The notes: generated by a model from the sequence alone, not told the origin. 64,000 nucleotides of DNA from Sporosarcina sp. Te-1 (GCF_017498505.1 NZ_CP071798.1:4017501-4081500); one strand, 5' to 3'; shown: positions 38,683-48,531, numbered from the stretch's first letter. Numbers and translations are program-made.

Positions 38683-40950
38683 ATGCCACAAAGTATAAAG
38701 ATCAGCAGGATTGCGCAGGTTTTATTTTTATCTATCATAATGATACTGGTCGGTTGCAGTTCGACAGAGGCCGAGAGCCGGCAGATCGAACAAAGTTTCA
38801 CCGATATACATAATGATTTCTGGGCAAAGAATGAAGTGACGCAGCTTGTGGAAATGGAAATTATTAATGGATATCCAGATAAGCAGTTTCGTCCGTCCGT
38901 GGAAGTATCTCGAGGTCAAGCCGCTAACTTGATGGCAGGGGCTTTAAAGCTTCCTGAGGCAGCTTATGAACCGATCTTTAAGGATGTCAGTTCCAAGTCA
39001 TCTCATTTGAAAGGTGCAATGGCGACCTATAAAGCGGGGATCTTTCTAGGAAAGGAAGATGGCACATTTGGTGTTGGAGATTCATTGACACGTGAGCAAA
39101 TGGCGACCGTGATCACTCGGGCGTTTAATTTACAGGATACAGGCGAAGAGATTCATTTCTCCGATGAAAACAGGATTAGCGAATCGCATCGCGAAGGTGT
39201 TAAGATCTTGGCGCAGCACGGCATAACGACTGGAAAAGAGGATGGCTCGTTCGATCCAAAAACACCAGTCAATCGTGCCACTTATGTCGTATTTCTGCAT
39301 CGGGCGATGGTGAAAACAGGGATGGTGGAAGAACAGCCGTCCGTCGAGTTCAAGCCAGCCCAAACATTCGGCACATATGAAGCGATCCGCGCAGAGAGGA
39401 ATTTTGCGGAAGTGCCGGTTTCCGAGAATGCCAAAACATATCTACGTTCCAATCAATACGTACAGTATGTCGGTGAAAAAACAGTTAAGCATCCGCATGC
39501 GACCGATAAAGTGTATACGTATAAATTCGGCGGTATTCCATCAGTTGCGGTACATGTGACGAAACGTGAATTGCCGAATGGCGATTACTTCCTCTTCACA
39601 GAATTGAAAAATGATCAGCGGCTGCCGATCACGGTCGATCTCATCCAGACGGAAAACGGTGTCACACGAAGCCTATTGCACACGTATGACCGGTATCCCA
39701 TCAAAAAGGTGACGGATGACACATTCGGTTTTGATATTACAACGTATCCGACTGGCATCTTTGAGGAAACATCGCCGGAAGGAACGAGATCACAGAAGAT
39801 GATCGGAAAATCGTATCAATCCAAAGCATTGACGAAGACATATGCGAATGGTTCTGAGAGTCACACGCGCGAGCTTCTGAGTGAAAAGGAAGCGTTCAGT
39901 GGTGTGAAGCTGGGTGATTCCCAATTGTCTGTCTACCGGCTTCAGTCAAGAGGCTATGATATTGTCGATCAATGGATCCTTGTATCAAAAGAGCCTTTGT
40001 TCTCGACGAAACAGGAAATGGACGGTTGGATGCTGGAATCAGCCATCAATTATAAAAAGCGGAATAAATGGTATACCGCACAAGGTCCGTACAATAAAAT
40101 GGCCACGACGATAGAACCAATGCCGACATCAGGCAGAGGATACGGCCGTAACCTGCTGCTCGTCAAAGAGGATCGGGTCATGGCCAAGTATTTGGAGACG
40201 AAAGAACGTTATTATGAAAGTCTGCTGTACAACTCATATGCGAACCTGGATGTTTTCAGAGGCAACGCCACCTACTGGGAAACGGAAGTCACAAGTACCT
40301 ATTTGAAAGGATTGTTCGGACTGACGGCACCGTTTGTCGACACGAGGTTCAATGAACAAATCGCGCTCTTCCTTTACAACGGAGGTAAGGCATTTGGCCA
40401 CTCCGATTACAATGTAGGGTTGAAAAATTATGCTGATCTGTTAGTATCGCAGCGTAAAAAGGGAAATATCACTTCCGTTGGACCAAATGCGTACTATATA
40501 CCAGATTATTTCCCTTCCAAGCAAAATGTGAAAACACACACATCAATGAATCATCAATTGGGTGGCATGAATATTTTGCTTCTCGCTTACAAGGAGTTTA
40601 AAGATCCGGTCTATTTGGAGACAGCGAATAGCATTCAAGCGGCCTTGGTGAAAGATGTGGATAAATGGATTAGACCGGACGGCGATATTTGGTACAAAGT
40701 ATCACCTGACCACACATTTGTCGGGCGGGACTATACGCATTTGACGTTGGAGGACTTGATTCATTCCTATGAGATGTGGTCAGACATCGATCCGTCCAAA
40801 GTGCCTGTCTTTGAAAAGATGATTCGCTCGAAAGCCGGTTACATGGATCGGAATCAAAAAGGATATACGACTAAAATCAAAAATGGTTTGGAACGGATCG
40901 GCATGCCGGAATTACTGCCGGCAGGAACTGAACACACAGACGCATTATAA
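38683..40950 (+). CDS. SLH-domain lipoprotein with C-terminal D-glucuronyl C5-epimerase-like region
   Basis: 755 residues. The export signal ends in a lipobox (ILVGCSS, Cys25), and three SLH repeats follow (about 38-215: FTDIHNDFWAKNEVTQLV, FKDVSSKSSHLKGAMATY, FSDENRISESHREGVKI). It therefore has both a lipid and a wall anchor. Residues 220-480 are beta-rich. Residues about 490-745 look like a helical toroid (WETEVTSTYLKGLFGLTAPF, SMNHQLGGMNILLLAYKEF, KWIRPDGDIWYKVSPDHTF), resembling the C-terminal domain of D-glucuronyl C5-epimerases; that assignment is from pattern memory and is tentative. It begins a region of surface polysaccharide genes. Confidence 0.75.
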   Translation: MPQSIKISRIAQVLFLSIIMILVGCSSTEAESRQIEQSFTDIHNDFWAKNEVTQLVEMEIINGYPDKQFRPSVEVSRGQAANLMAGALKLPEAAYEPIFKDVSSKSSHLKGAMATYKAGIFLGKEDGTFGVGDSLTREQMATVITRAFNLQDTGEEIHFSDENRISESHREGVKILAQHGITTGKEDGSFDPKTPVNRATYVVFLHRAMVKTGMVEEQPSVEFKPAQTFGTYEAIRAERNFAEVPVSENAKTYLRSNQYVQYVGEKTVKHPHATDKVYTYKFGGIPSVAVHVTKRELPNGDYFLFTELKNDQRLPITVDLIQTENGVTRSLLHTYDRYPIKKVTDDTFGFDITTYPTGIFEETSPEGTRSQKMIGKSYQSKALTKTYANGSESHTRELLSEKEAFSGVKLGDSQLSVYRLQSRGYDIVDQWILVSKEPLFSTKQEMDGWMLESAINYKKRNKWYTAQGPYNKMATTIEPMPTSGRGYGRNLLLVKEDRVMAKYLETKERYYESLLYNSYANLDVFRGNATYWETEVTSTYLKGLFGLTAPFVDTRFNEQIALFLYNGGKAFGHSDYNVGLKNYADLLVSQRKKGNITSVGPNAYYIPDYFPSKQNVKTHTSMNHQLGGMNILLLAYKEFKDPVYLETANSIQAALVKDVDKWIRPDGDIWYKVSPDHTFVGRDYTHLTLEDLIHSYEMWSDIDPSKVPVFEKMIRSKAGYMDRNQKGYTTKIKNGLERIGMPELLPAGTEHTDAL

Positions 40951-40966
40951 TATAGTAGAAACACAA

Positions 40967-41006
40967 AAATGCCCAAGTGGACAACGAACAAGTCCCTTGG
41001 GCATTT
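40967..41006. terminator. Bidirectional terminator between two convergent SLH genes
   Basis: AAATGCCCAAG (40967-40977) pairs with CTTGGGCATTT (40996-41006). It is shared by the convergent genes 38683-40950 and 41012-43021. Confidence 0.8.
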
Positions 41007-41011
41007 CTATA

Positions 41012-43021
41012 TCATTCATTAATTTTAGTCACTAAGTCCGAACGGATCCAGCCAAAATCAGATGGGGGATTTAAATCGGAAATCACTTTGTACCAGACAT
41101 AGCCATCGCTGCCGGTCGTTTCATCAACAATGACGAGCGGGTAGCCGAAAGCAGCTTCGTATCCTGGGTTTTTCGGTTTGTACGTAAACGACTTCGCACT
41201 GGATGCATCAGGGCTTGTCCGTACATTCACGCCTGTCGATCCGTCATATGTGATGCGGCCAAGCTGTACTTGCTTATAATCGCGTCCGCCGAGGAACTTG
41301 TCGATCCGCCACATATGGCCGGCGATTTTACTTCCCCAGTTCGGGTCGGACGCATATTTCACATTGAAGCCAACTGCCTTATTTCCAGGCACCGCGCCAT
41401 TCGCATGGGCACCGAGAGGATTGGCATAGTTTAAATTAATATAGCGGGTAATAAACGCATTCACGCTATTTTTAGGGCTTGCATAGACTTCGCCGGCTTC
41501 CGGAGTTGAATCGAACACTTTAATACCAAACAAGTTGTTTTTGGTCTGTGCATTGGCACTGATACCGTAATCACTTTCATGAATAGCTGCGGCTAAGACA
41601 AACATCGCATTGACGTGATATGTCTGTTCTGCCTCTTTTAAATAGGAACCAAGTCCGATCAGCTTAGATTTCGTAGACAAGTCTTTATATCTGGCATGGC
41701 CGCTGCTTTCCCGTTCACGTAGAATTTCTGCGATATAACGGTCAAGCTCTTCTCCCGTATAGGTAGACGGCTGGCGTACGGATTGGAATTGGAAATATGG
41801 GTAATGGGTGATAACTTTCTTGGACGAAACGTTTGTAAAATGAACGCCATCCAAACTCGTATACTTTCCAGCACTCATTGAAGCTGGTACAGGCCCAATG
41901 GAGTATGTACCATAGCTCTTGCTCAGATTGTCATATGTGTAGTGTGTTAGGATTCCGCTGTTGTCTACTACATAGTAGTCGTATCCAGTCACAAGCTCAG
42001 ACGGAACGAGATCGACTTCATTTTGCTTCGCGTAGTAAGAGGAACCTGCCACTTCCACGATGACATAATCCGGACCGCTTCCGATATACTTCATCTCACG
42101 GCCTTTTTGGATATATGTCACTTCACTGCGCAATGTCTTATCGCTGTATAGCGAAGTGAGCTGCTTCGAATTTTGTGCCCCGAAGGCCCTGCCGGATTTC
42201 ATTTTAATGATCTTATTGTTTTTTTGGATCGCCTTTATGGACGAAGATGCATTGTAAACTGCCAATGCATCTTCGTATGTTTTATAAAGTGCAACCGTCG
42301 GAACAACTTGTCCATTTGAAATGGAACTTACTTTGTACACTTCCGGATCAACATCAGGTACTTCAGGTTTCCCAGGAGCCCCAGGTTCGCTCGGAGTGTC
42401 GGGTTTTAATACTTCAGCTGCGGCATTCATCCGGAAAAGGAAGGCAGCCGCATGGGCGATGGTCGCGCTGTTTTGCGGCTTGAAATAAATACCGTCTTTC
42501 TGATGGTCGCCGCGGATAATATTCAAGTTGACTGCTGCTGACACAGCATTCCTGAAATTCGGTGAGATTTTCGCCTGATCCTTGAACTTCATATCAATTG
42601 TCTGTACAGGTAAATCCATATAGCGAAACGCTTTATAAATCATGCCTGCCATTTGTTGACGGGTAATTTTATCGTTTGGCTTGAATGTGCCGTCAGGGTA
42701 ACCGGATAAAATACCGGCGCCGGCAGCATTCTGAATCTCAATCGTCAAATTGGTGTTTGCTTTTAAATCCTTGAATGTATACTTAGTGGAAACCGGCAAA
42801 TTCAAAGCGCGGGATAAGTACGAGGCGAATTCGCCGCGTGTGACCGCTTTGTTCGGGTTGTAGTTTCCTTTGGCATCCGGTTTAATGACACCTTTTTGAA
42901 TCCAATAATTCAACTCCGCTTCCATTTGATGGCCTTTTATATCACTAGCTTCGGCCACCCGCATGAAAAGAGAGGAGCAAATGAGCAATGTCAGTAACGT
43001 CAGTGAAACTATTTTTTTCAC
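41012..43021 (-). CDS. SLH-anchored N-acetylglucosaminidase (autolysin) with SH3 domain
   Basis: 669 residues, a wall-bound glucosaminidase of the GH73/LytD-like group. Signal peptide 1-25. Three SLH repeats lie at about 28-200 (YNPNKAVTRGEFASYLSRAL, GYPDGTFKPNDKITRQQMAG). A Pro-rich linker (PSEPGAPGKPEVPDVDPEVY) leads to a middle domain, then the catalytic domain at about 450-590 (VLAAAIHESDYGISANAQTK, with the likely catalytic Glu, and NNLFGIKVFD). An SH3-like end follows (GSTGVNVRTSPDASS). The GTG start has AGGAGG seven bases upstream. It probably trims peptidoglycan during growth or daughter-cell separation. Confidence 0.9.
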   Translation of the reverse strand: MKKIVSLTLLTLLICSSLFMRVAEASDIKGHQMEAELNYWIQKGVIKPDAKGNYNPNKAVTRGEFASYLSRALNLPVSTKYTFKDLKANTNLTIEIQNAAGAGILSGYPDGTFKPNDKITRQQMAGMIYKAFRYMDLPVQTIDMKFKDQAKISPNFRNAVSAAVNLNIIRGDHQKDGIYFKPQNSATIAHAAAFLFRMNAAAEVLKPDTPSEPGAPGKPEVPDVDPEVYKVSSISNGQVVPTVALYKTYEDALAVYNASSSIKAIQKNNKIIKMKSGRAFGAQNSKQLTSLYSDKTLRSEVTYIQKGREMKYIGSGPDYVIVEVAGSSYYAKQNEVDLVPSELVTGYDYYVVDNSGILTHYTYDNLSKSYGTYSIGPVPASMSAGKYTSLDGVHFTNVSSKKVITHYPYFQFQSVRQPSTYTGEELDRYIAEILRERESSGHARYKDLSTKSKLIGLGSYLKEAEQTYHVNAMFVLAAAIHESDYGISANAQTKNNLFGIKVFDSTPEAGEVYASPKNSVNAFITRYINLNYANPLGAHANGAVPGNKAVGFNVKYASDPNWGSKIAGHMWRIDKFLGGRDYKQVQLGRITYDGSTGVNVRTSPDASSAKSFTYKPKNPGYEAAFGYPLVIVDETTGSDGYVWYKVISDLNPPSDFGWIRSDLVTKINE

Positions 43022-43236
43022 TCGTAAACCTCCTTCTGTCTAACTATTAATATAGTAACAGAATTCAGATGCGAGGATAAGGACCAAATTTCGTATGTTC
43101 GCAAGCAATCTTCAGGGGCTGGCAGTGAGTATGCAGTAAATACCTGTCCAATGTCCCATGTATGTCTGTTTTGTAAATAGGGAATAATCAATTTTCAAAA
43201 ATGGAACTAAAGAGCACACCGCAACGTCGTATTAGA

Positions 43237-43245
43237 TGCTATAAT
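43237..43245 (+). promoter_or_regulatory. Extended -10 promoter element ahead of the Wzy-type gene
   Basis: TGCTATAAT at 43237-43245 is a perfect extended -10. It lies inside the upstream open frame that would extend the next protein, which argues that translation starts later, at 43306. No clear -35 is visible. Confidence 0.5.
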
Positions 43246-43305
43246 GTCAGAAGGGTTTATCTTATAATAATTTGGCTATCAGTCGTAGAAAGGGTATTAT
43301 TTTAC

Positions 43306-44772
43306 ATGACCATGATCAAAGATAAAATTAATGGAAAAGATACGATGTATTTTATTGTTTCTTTGGCAGTACTGCTCGTGTCGTTGTTTTTGCCGACATC
43401 CATCGCCCTCGTGCTTACATCGTTATTTTTTGGGGCGTTCGCCTTTTTCAGACCGCAGCAAAGTCTGGTGTTCCTCGTCATCTATGTCAGCATCCGGCCA
43501 TTGTTTGTTGAAGTCAATTCAGGCGTAAAACTGGTCGGCGACTTGATTACCTTTGTCGCATTTGTACGTTTATTGGTTGCTGCACGCAAAAACCTATTGA
43601 GTCTGTTCCATTTCAAATTATTTGAATGGGCGCTTTTCCTCCTGTTGATTGCCGGATCGATAAGCGGACTCATGAATGGCGTCCTAACGTCAGCGGTTAT
43701 TTTTCAAGTTCGTACTTTCATCATCATGTATCTTCTATATTACATCATTTCGCGCACCCGCTTATCGGAAAGCTGGCTGAAAGGTCTCGCTTGGGTAACC
43801 GTGTGGACAGGCGTTATCGTATCAATCCACGGCTTGATCGAGAAGCTGTCATTGCGCCAGATGCTGTTGCCGGATGTTTGGAAGTACAAAATATTGTCCC
43901 CAACGAACGCAGTAAGGATTTATGGATTGCCCGGCAATCCGAACTCCCTCGCCTTGCTATTGTTTTTCGGCATTTTGGCGATTTTGTTCCTGCAACAGTT
44001 GTATAAAGGGGAAAAATATAAATGGTTCTTTAATGTGAACTTAACATTGTTCATCGGTATCTTTATCCTCACCTATTCTCGAGGAACATGGATTTCAGCT
44101 TTTGTATTCGGTGCTTTGTTCATTCTTATGACAAGGAACTGGCAAGTATTGAAGCGACTTGCAATTGCAGGTGTAGCGTCGATCATACTTATTTATTTCC
44201 CTGTGAATTGGGGAGTGCAATATTTCAAATCAATTGGGGTAGAAGGACCAGATGTTGAAGGTCCAGGAAGCATAGGCGGTCGACTCGGGGAGACATTCGA
44301 TCAGAAAAACTTGGATCTCATGTCGGAAAGCGGACGATTCTTCTATATCAAAAAAGGATTTGAAATCTTTAACGACTACAAAATTGTCGGTTCTGGTTTC
44401 GGCTCCTTTGGCGGATCGGCTACGTTGTCCTACGGCTCGCCAATTTATGATCACTATGGAATCCGTTCGGATATTTACGGCGGCAAGTATTTCTATTCAG
44501 ACAACCAATACATCCAGATCATCACAGAAACGGGTGTGATCGGTGTCATCCTGTTCGCTGCGTTCTTGTTAGGCATGCTAGCGCTCTTCTGGAAACAGCG
44601 AAAAACAACCTTCGGAAAATTCATGATCGCCCTTTGGTTTGCGACAGGATTCTCCGGTTTCTACTATAATATTTGGGAATTGAAAATGTATACGATGTTC
44701 TATTTCCTTTTATTCGGGGCTTTTGCCTCTATGACCGATCAATATGCGAAATTTGATGTAAAAGAGAAATAA
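43306..44772 (+). CDS. O-antigen polymerase/ligase family membrane protein (Wzy/WaaL type)
   Basis: 488 residues with about eleven transmembrane helices. It carries the Wzy_C/WaaL signature: GLPGNPNSLALLLFFGILA and TYSRGTWISAFVFG, with a large extracellular loop between about 345 and 430 containing ESGRFFYIKKGFEIF and GFGSFG. Such proteins polymerise or attach surface polysaccharide units. The ATG at 43306 is preferred over 43201 because AAAGGG lies upstream and a promoter -10 lies between the two. It sits between SLH enzyme genes and the pyruvyl transferase, so the substrate is probably a wall-linked polysaccharide. Confidence 0.85.
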   Translation: MTMIKDKINGKDTMYFIVSLAVLLVSLFLPTSIALVLTSLFFGAFAFFRPQQSLVFLVIYVSIRPLFVEVNSGVKLVGDLITFVAFVRLLVAARKNLLSLFHFKLFEWALFLLLIAGSISGLMNGVLTSAVIFQVRTFIIMYLLYYIISRTRLSESWLKGLAWVTVWTGVIVSIHGLIEKLSLRQMLLPDVWKYKILSPTNAVRIYGLPGNPNSLALLLFFGILAILFLQQLYKGEKYKWFFNVNLTLFIGIFILTYSRGTWISAFVFGALFILMTRNWQVLKRLAIAGVASIILIYFPVNWGVQYFKSIGVEGPDVEGPGSIGGRLGETFDQKNLDLMSESGRFFYIKKGFEIFNDYKIVGSGFGSFGGSATLSYGSPIYDHYGIRSDIYGGKYFYSDNQYIQIITETGVIGVILFAAFLLGMLALFWKQRKTTFGKFMIALWFATGFSGFYYNIWELKMYTMFYFLLFGAFASMTDQYAKFDVKEK

Positions 44773-44783
44773 AGCATCACCAC

Positions 44784-44815
44784 AACCACCCGGGCGGTTC
44801 CGGGTGGTTTTTTCC
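44784..44815 (+). terminator. Terminator after the Wzy-type gene
   Basis: AACCACCCGG (44784-44793) pairs with CCGGGTGGTT (44800-44809), followed by six T. Confidence 0.9.
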
Positions 44816-44891
44816 TTCTTATGGATTATGGCAATTTACCACGACCTCTGGTAAGCTGTAGATTGATTCATAGAAAGGAAGGTGTCGACTT

Positions 44892-47165
44892 ATCAAGCAT
44901 TCTAGCGTTTCCGTACGAAAATTCGGTAAAAAAGTCGCGATGACAGTTGCAGCTGTCTCTCTTATACTCTCAGTCCCGGCAGGAGCATCGGCTAAAACAA
45001 CAACGGTCGAGAGCTATCCCGTTTCCTCAGGTGTTACGTATTCCCACTATACACACGCAGGAACAAACCACGTAAACCATTTGCAAGTGAACTTGAACGA
45101 CCCTTACACAAAGCTGTCTGTCGGTCTTCCATCTCCCTTAGCGAAAACGGATGCAACGACGAATTTAGCTAATCGGGATTCAAAGGACGGTAACCGGGTG
45201 GTCGGTGCAGTAAATGCATCATTTTTCGACATGAAATCCGGTTTGCCCATTTATTTGATTTCGCAAGGAAATGAAATTGTGAATGGCGGGGCGATTTCAA
45301 GTTCGCCGGATTACTATGTCAGCCAACCAATTGCATTTGGGGTCATGAAGGATGGACGAGCAGAGATCGATCATTTCAATTTTAATGTTTCCATCAACCA
45401 TGGCGGTACAGATTATAAAATGACGGGCTTGAACCGGGAGCGGCAAGCAGGAGAAACCATCGTCTTCACGCCGCAGTACCTATCCAAAAATACGAATTCC
45501 AATGAATTTGGCATTGAAATCGTGGTGGATACTGGTTCACCGATCACTTCTACATATTACGGACAGCAATTGACCGGGAACGTCGTAAAAGTGCGTGACT
45601 ACGGTTCTAAAGAAAAAGTGGAAATTCCCTCAACCGGCTTCGTCATTTCAGCACACGGGGAAAGAGCTTTGGAACGGTTGAAAGGCATTAAGCAAGGGGA
45701 TAGTGTATCTCTTTCCATCACGATTGATGACAAATGGAAGGATTCGGAGTTCATGCTTGCGAGCGGCCCGATGCTGTTGAAAGATGGCAAGCCGAACATT
45801 ACAATGAATACCTCCAACTGGCGTGCAAAAGCGATGACAGCACGGACTGCCATTGCAATCAGCAAAGATAAGAAGCAAGTGCACCTTGTCACAGTCGATA
45901 GCCGCAATGGCTATAGCAGTGGTATGACATTGACGCAGTTTGCCAATTACTTGGCGTCCCAAGGATACGACCGGGCGCTGAACTTTGACGGCGGCGGCTC
46001 TACAACGATGGGCATCCGAAAACATGGCAGCAATACGGTGGTGCTAGGGAATCGCACAACCAATTCCAGTCAACGGAAAGTATCTGCTATCGTAGAAGCG
46101 GTCAGCACGGCACCTGTAAGCGATCCGGCTGTCATCAGCGTTTCTAGGGGACAAGTCGGTGAAGTATTGGTTGGGGCCACCGTACCGCTTACATTGAATT
46201 ACGTATTGGACGCTTATTACAATCCATTGAAAGCTGATTCTTCTGTAGTGGAAGTGACTTCTGAAAAAGGAAAACTGAAGGGGGCGGGCATGGGGTACAC
46301 AGCTCTTGAAGCAGGTGACGACCGTGTCAGCGTTACGTATGGCGCAGCCTCCCAATCCTTCCCTGTCAAGGTGGTAGATGCTCCGGCCAAGTTGACCATT
46401 TCACCGAGCACTTCGAAAATCGATCCAGGCTCGACCGTTTCATTCAAAGTGAATGCGACGGATGCACAAGGCAAGCCGATCATTTATTCACCGGAGCAAG
46501 TCCAGTGGGGCGTGACGGGGAATATCGGAACCATTAGCAGTTCAGGTGTCTTCAAGGCATCCTCAGTTCCGGGAAGCGGTAAAGTGACTGCGTCACTCGG
46601 TACGAAAACGGTCTCTGTTTCGATTGATCTGTCTGACGGTACGTCGGCATTCAAAGATATCCCTGCGGATCACGCCTACTATACCGAGATTCGTTATTTG
46701 AAAGATCATGGTTATATCAAAGGAGACATAGACGGCAAGTTTAATCCGGGACAAACGCTTTCCCGCGAGCATGCGGCTGTCATTCTAAGCCGGGTATTTA
46801 ATGTGGACACGACGAACGCCGGAGCCCAGAAGTTTTCGGACGTCCCATCCACACACCGCTATTACAATGAAATCAATGCCATTGCAAATGCAGGCCTCGT
46901 CGGCGGAAGCGACGGCAAATTCAATCCGACTGGGCAATTGACGCGTGCACAAATGGCTGCCATTCTTGTAAAAGCTTACGAGCTGAAAGGCGAGTCGACA
47001 AAGAAATTTAAAGATGTGCCGCCAACCCATTGGGCATATAAGCAAATTCACATCTTAGCCAACCATGGCATTACGACAGGGAATGAGAAAGGCAATTTCG
47101 AGCCGAACAAGCCGGTTAATCGCGCTCAGTTCAGCGCATTCCTCTATCGCAGCATGACAAAATAA
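44892..47165 (+). CDS. Phosphodiester glycosidase (NAGPA-like) with C-terminal SLH triplet
   Basis: About 757 residues. The NAGPA/DUF2233 domain (about 90-380) has GAVNASFFDMKSGLPIYLI and the family end NFDGGGSTTMG; this fold cleaves GlcNAc-type phosphodiester bonds, here likely in exported glycopolymers. An Ig-like region (about 400-560) and three SLH repeats (FKDIPADHAYYTEIRYLKDH, FSDVPSTHRYYNEINAIANA, FKDVPPTHWAYKQIHILANH) follow. The only canonical in-frame start is ATG 44940, which has no ribosome binding site and would leave a signal peptide without positive charges. An in-frame TAG lies just upstream of 44874. The well-spaced site GGAAGGTG points to ATC at 44892 (IKHSSVSVRKFGKKVAM), giving a normal signal peptide. 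Confidence 0.8.
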   Translation: MKHSSVSVRKFGKKVAMTVAAVSLILSVPAGASAKTTTVESYPVSSGVTYSHYTHAGTNHVNHLQVNLNDPYTKLSVGLPSPLAKTDATTNLANRDSKDGNRVVGAVNASFFDMKSGLPIYLISQGNEIVNGGAISSSPDYYVSQPIAFGVMKDGRAEIDHFNFNVSINHGGTDYKMTGLNRERQAGETIVFTPQYLSKNTNSNEFGIEIVVDTGSPITSTYYGQQLTGNVVKVRDYGSKEKVEIPSTGFVISAHGERALERLKGIKQGDSVSLSITIDDKWKDSEFMLASGPMLLKDGKPNITMNTSNWRAKAMTARTAIAISKDKKQVHLVTVDSRNGYSSGMTLTQFANYLASQGYDRALNFDGGGSTTMGIRKHGSNTVVLGNRTTNSSQRKVSAIVEAVSTAPVSDPAVISVSRGQVGEVLVGATVPLTLNYVLDAYYNPLKADSSVVEVTSEKGKLKGAGMGYTALEAGDDRVSVTYGAASQSFPVKVVDAPAKLTISPSTSKIDPGSTVSFKVNATDAQGKPIIYSPEQVQWGVTGNIGTISSSGVFKASSVPGSGKVTASLGTKTVSVSIDLSDGTSAFKDIPADHAYYTEIRYLKDHGYIKGDIDGKFNPGQTLSREHAAVILSRVFNVDTTNAGAQKFSDVPSTHRYYNEINAIANAGLVGGSDGKFNPTGQLTRAQMAAILVKAYELKGESTKKFKDVPPTHWAYKQIHILANHGITTGNEKGNFEPNKPVNRAQFSAFLYRSMTK

Positions 47166-47174
47166 GTCTAGCAC

Positions 47175-47203
47175 ACCGTCCTTCTCCGGAAGGGCGGTTT
47201 TTT
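47175..47203 (+). terminator. Terminator after the phosphodiester glycosidase gene
   Basis: ACCGTCCTTC (47175-47184) pairs with GAAGGGCGGT (47189-47198) with one G-T pair, loop TCCG, then six T. Confidence 0.88.
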
Positions 47204-47375
47204 CTACTAAAAGTCCATCTGGAGGCATGCAGTCCTCTTCCCGCTAGGAGGCACAATATAGATATCTCAATTTCATTGCGTACTTGTCACGCCTATCCAG
47301 GCGTATCATGTACCATTTTCATGAAAACGGCAACCATGCTATAATGAAAGCATTAAGGATAAAGGAAGTTTGCTA

Positions 47376-48515
47376 ATGAGAATTGGAATTGTAGGAAATT
47401 ACGGAAATGATAATAACGGAGACGAGGCGATCCTGCTCAGTTTGATCAAGCAGGTGACAACGACGTTCTCCATTGATAGCAATGAGATTACGGTATTCAG
47501 TAATAACCCGAAGCAGACGGCAACGCGATATGGGGTTGAGAGTTTTCCTCTTTATCATAAAAGAGGGAACGCGGCCAAGACGTTTTTTGCTACCTATCAG
47601 AACAATAAACGGATCGTTCGCACGTTTGATCTTTTGATTATTGGCGGCGGGGGCATCCTGATGGATCTTTATAAGCGGGAGGCGCCGTTATATGGTTCCT
47701 ACGCCATGATGGCGAAAAACTCGAAGGTTCCATATGTCATCTATGGTTGTGGCGCGGGTCCGCTCAATACGAGTCTCGGCAAATGGTTCATCCGCTATAT
47801 GTGTAAACATGCTGAGAGCGTGTCTGTCCGCGACCCAGAGTCCGCCCAATTGCTTCAAGCTGTCGGCGTAACCAAGCCTGTCGATGTAATCGGCGACCCG
47901 GCCTTCTCCTTGCGCAAGGAGCATGCGGAAAAGTCGGATGCCCCATCGCAAATTGGTGTGACGGCAGTTCCTTATTACAATGCTGATTATTGGCCGGAAG
48001 GGAATCCATCCATCTATCAGGATTATGTCGATGGGATGGCGAAAAATCTGGACGAGCTTGCAGAACAGTTTAACGTACAGATCAATTTCTTCGCGACTAA
48101 ATTTCCGCAGGATGCAAACGTGACAAAGGATATTCAGGCACAGATGAAACATGCTGACAAGACGACCGTGCTGGATGAAAACCTTTTACCTGAGCGAATT
48201 TTGGAAATGACCGAGAAGCAGGATGTTGTCATTGGAACGAGATTGCATTCCTTGATATTGGCGACTTGCACGGAAACGCCGATTATGGCGATTTCCTATC
48301 ACCATAAAGTGAATGATTTCATGAAATTGGCGGAGTTGGATCGGTATGCTTTCCCGATTGGAGAGATTCATCGGAATTCAACTCTGTTCGCCGAAGCTTT
48401 CAGGCAGATGGCAGACAACTGGCCAGCCACGCTGGAGGAAATAGAGCGTTTGTCCGAGCAATTATATGAGGAATCCATGAAAGGCACTCGCCAATTCATC
48501 GATGCCATCAAATAA
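47376..48515 (+). CDS. Polysaccharide pyruvyl transferase family protein (CsaB-like)
   Basis: 379 residues; transfers pyruvate ketals onto sugars. The N-terminal signature MRIGIVGNYGNDNNGDEAIL and the central LLIIGGGGILMDLY, YVIYGCGAGPL and VSVRDPESAQLL are typical of the family. The C-terminal VVIGTRLHSLILATCTETP is the usual nucleotide/acceptor motif. The ATG at 47376 follows AAGGA with nine bases. CsaB pyruvylates the secondary wall polysaccharide that SLH domains bind; with seven SLH proteins in the window this is the attractive role. Other family members modify exopolysaccharide, so I leave the symbol blank. Confidence 0.85.
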   Translation: MRIGIVGNYGNDNNGDEAILLSLIKQVTTTFSIDSNEITVFSNNPKQTATRYGVESFPLYHKRGNAAKTFFATYQNNKRIVRTFDLLIIGGGGILMDLYKREAPLYGSYAMMAKNSKVPYVIYGCGAGPLNTSLGKWFIRYMCKHAESVSVRDPESAQLLQAVGVTKPVDVIGDPAFSLRKEHAEKSDAPSQIGVTAVPYYNADYWPEGNPSIYQDYVDGMAKNLDELAEQFNVQINFFATKFPQDANVTKDIQAQMKHADKTTVLDENLLPERILEMTEKQDVVIGTRLHSLILATCTETPIMAISYHHKVNDFMKLAELDRYAFPIGEIHRNSTLFAEAFRQMADNWPATLEEIERLSEQLYEESMKGTRQFIDAIK

Positions 48516-48531
48516 AATTCAATTTGAAATG

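Noticed and set aside
43201..43305. N-terminal extension of the Wzy-type protein
   Set aside because: Contains a perfect extended -10 and no ribosome binding site at 43201; ATG 43306 is better.
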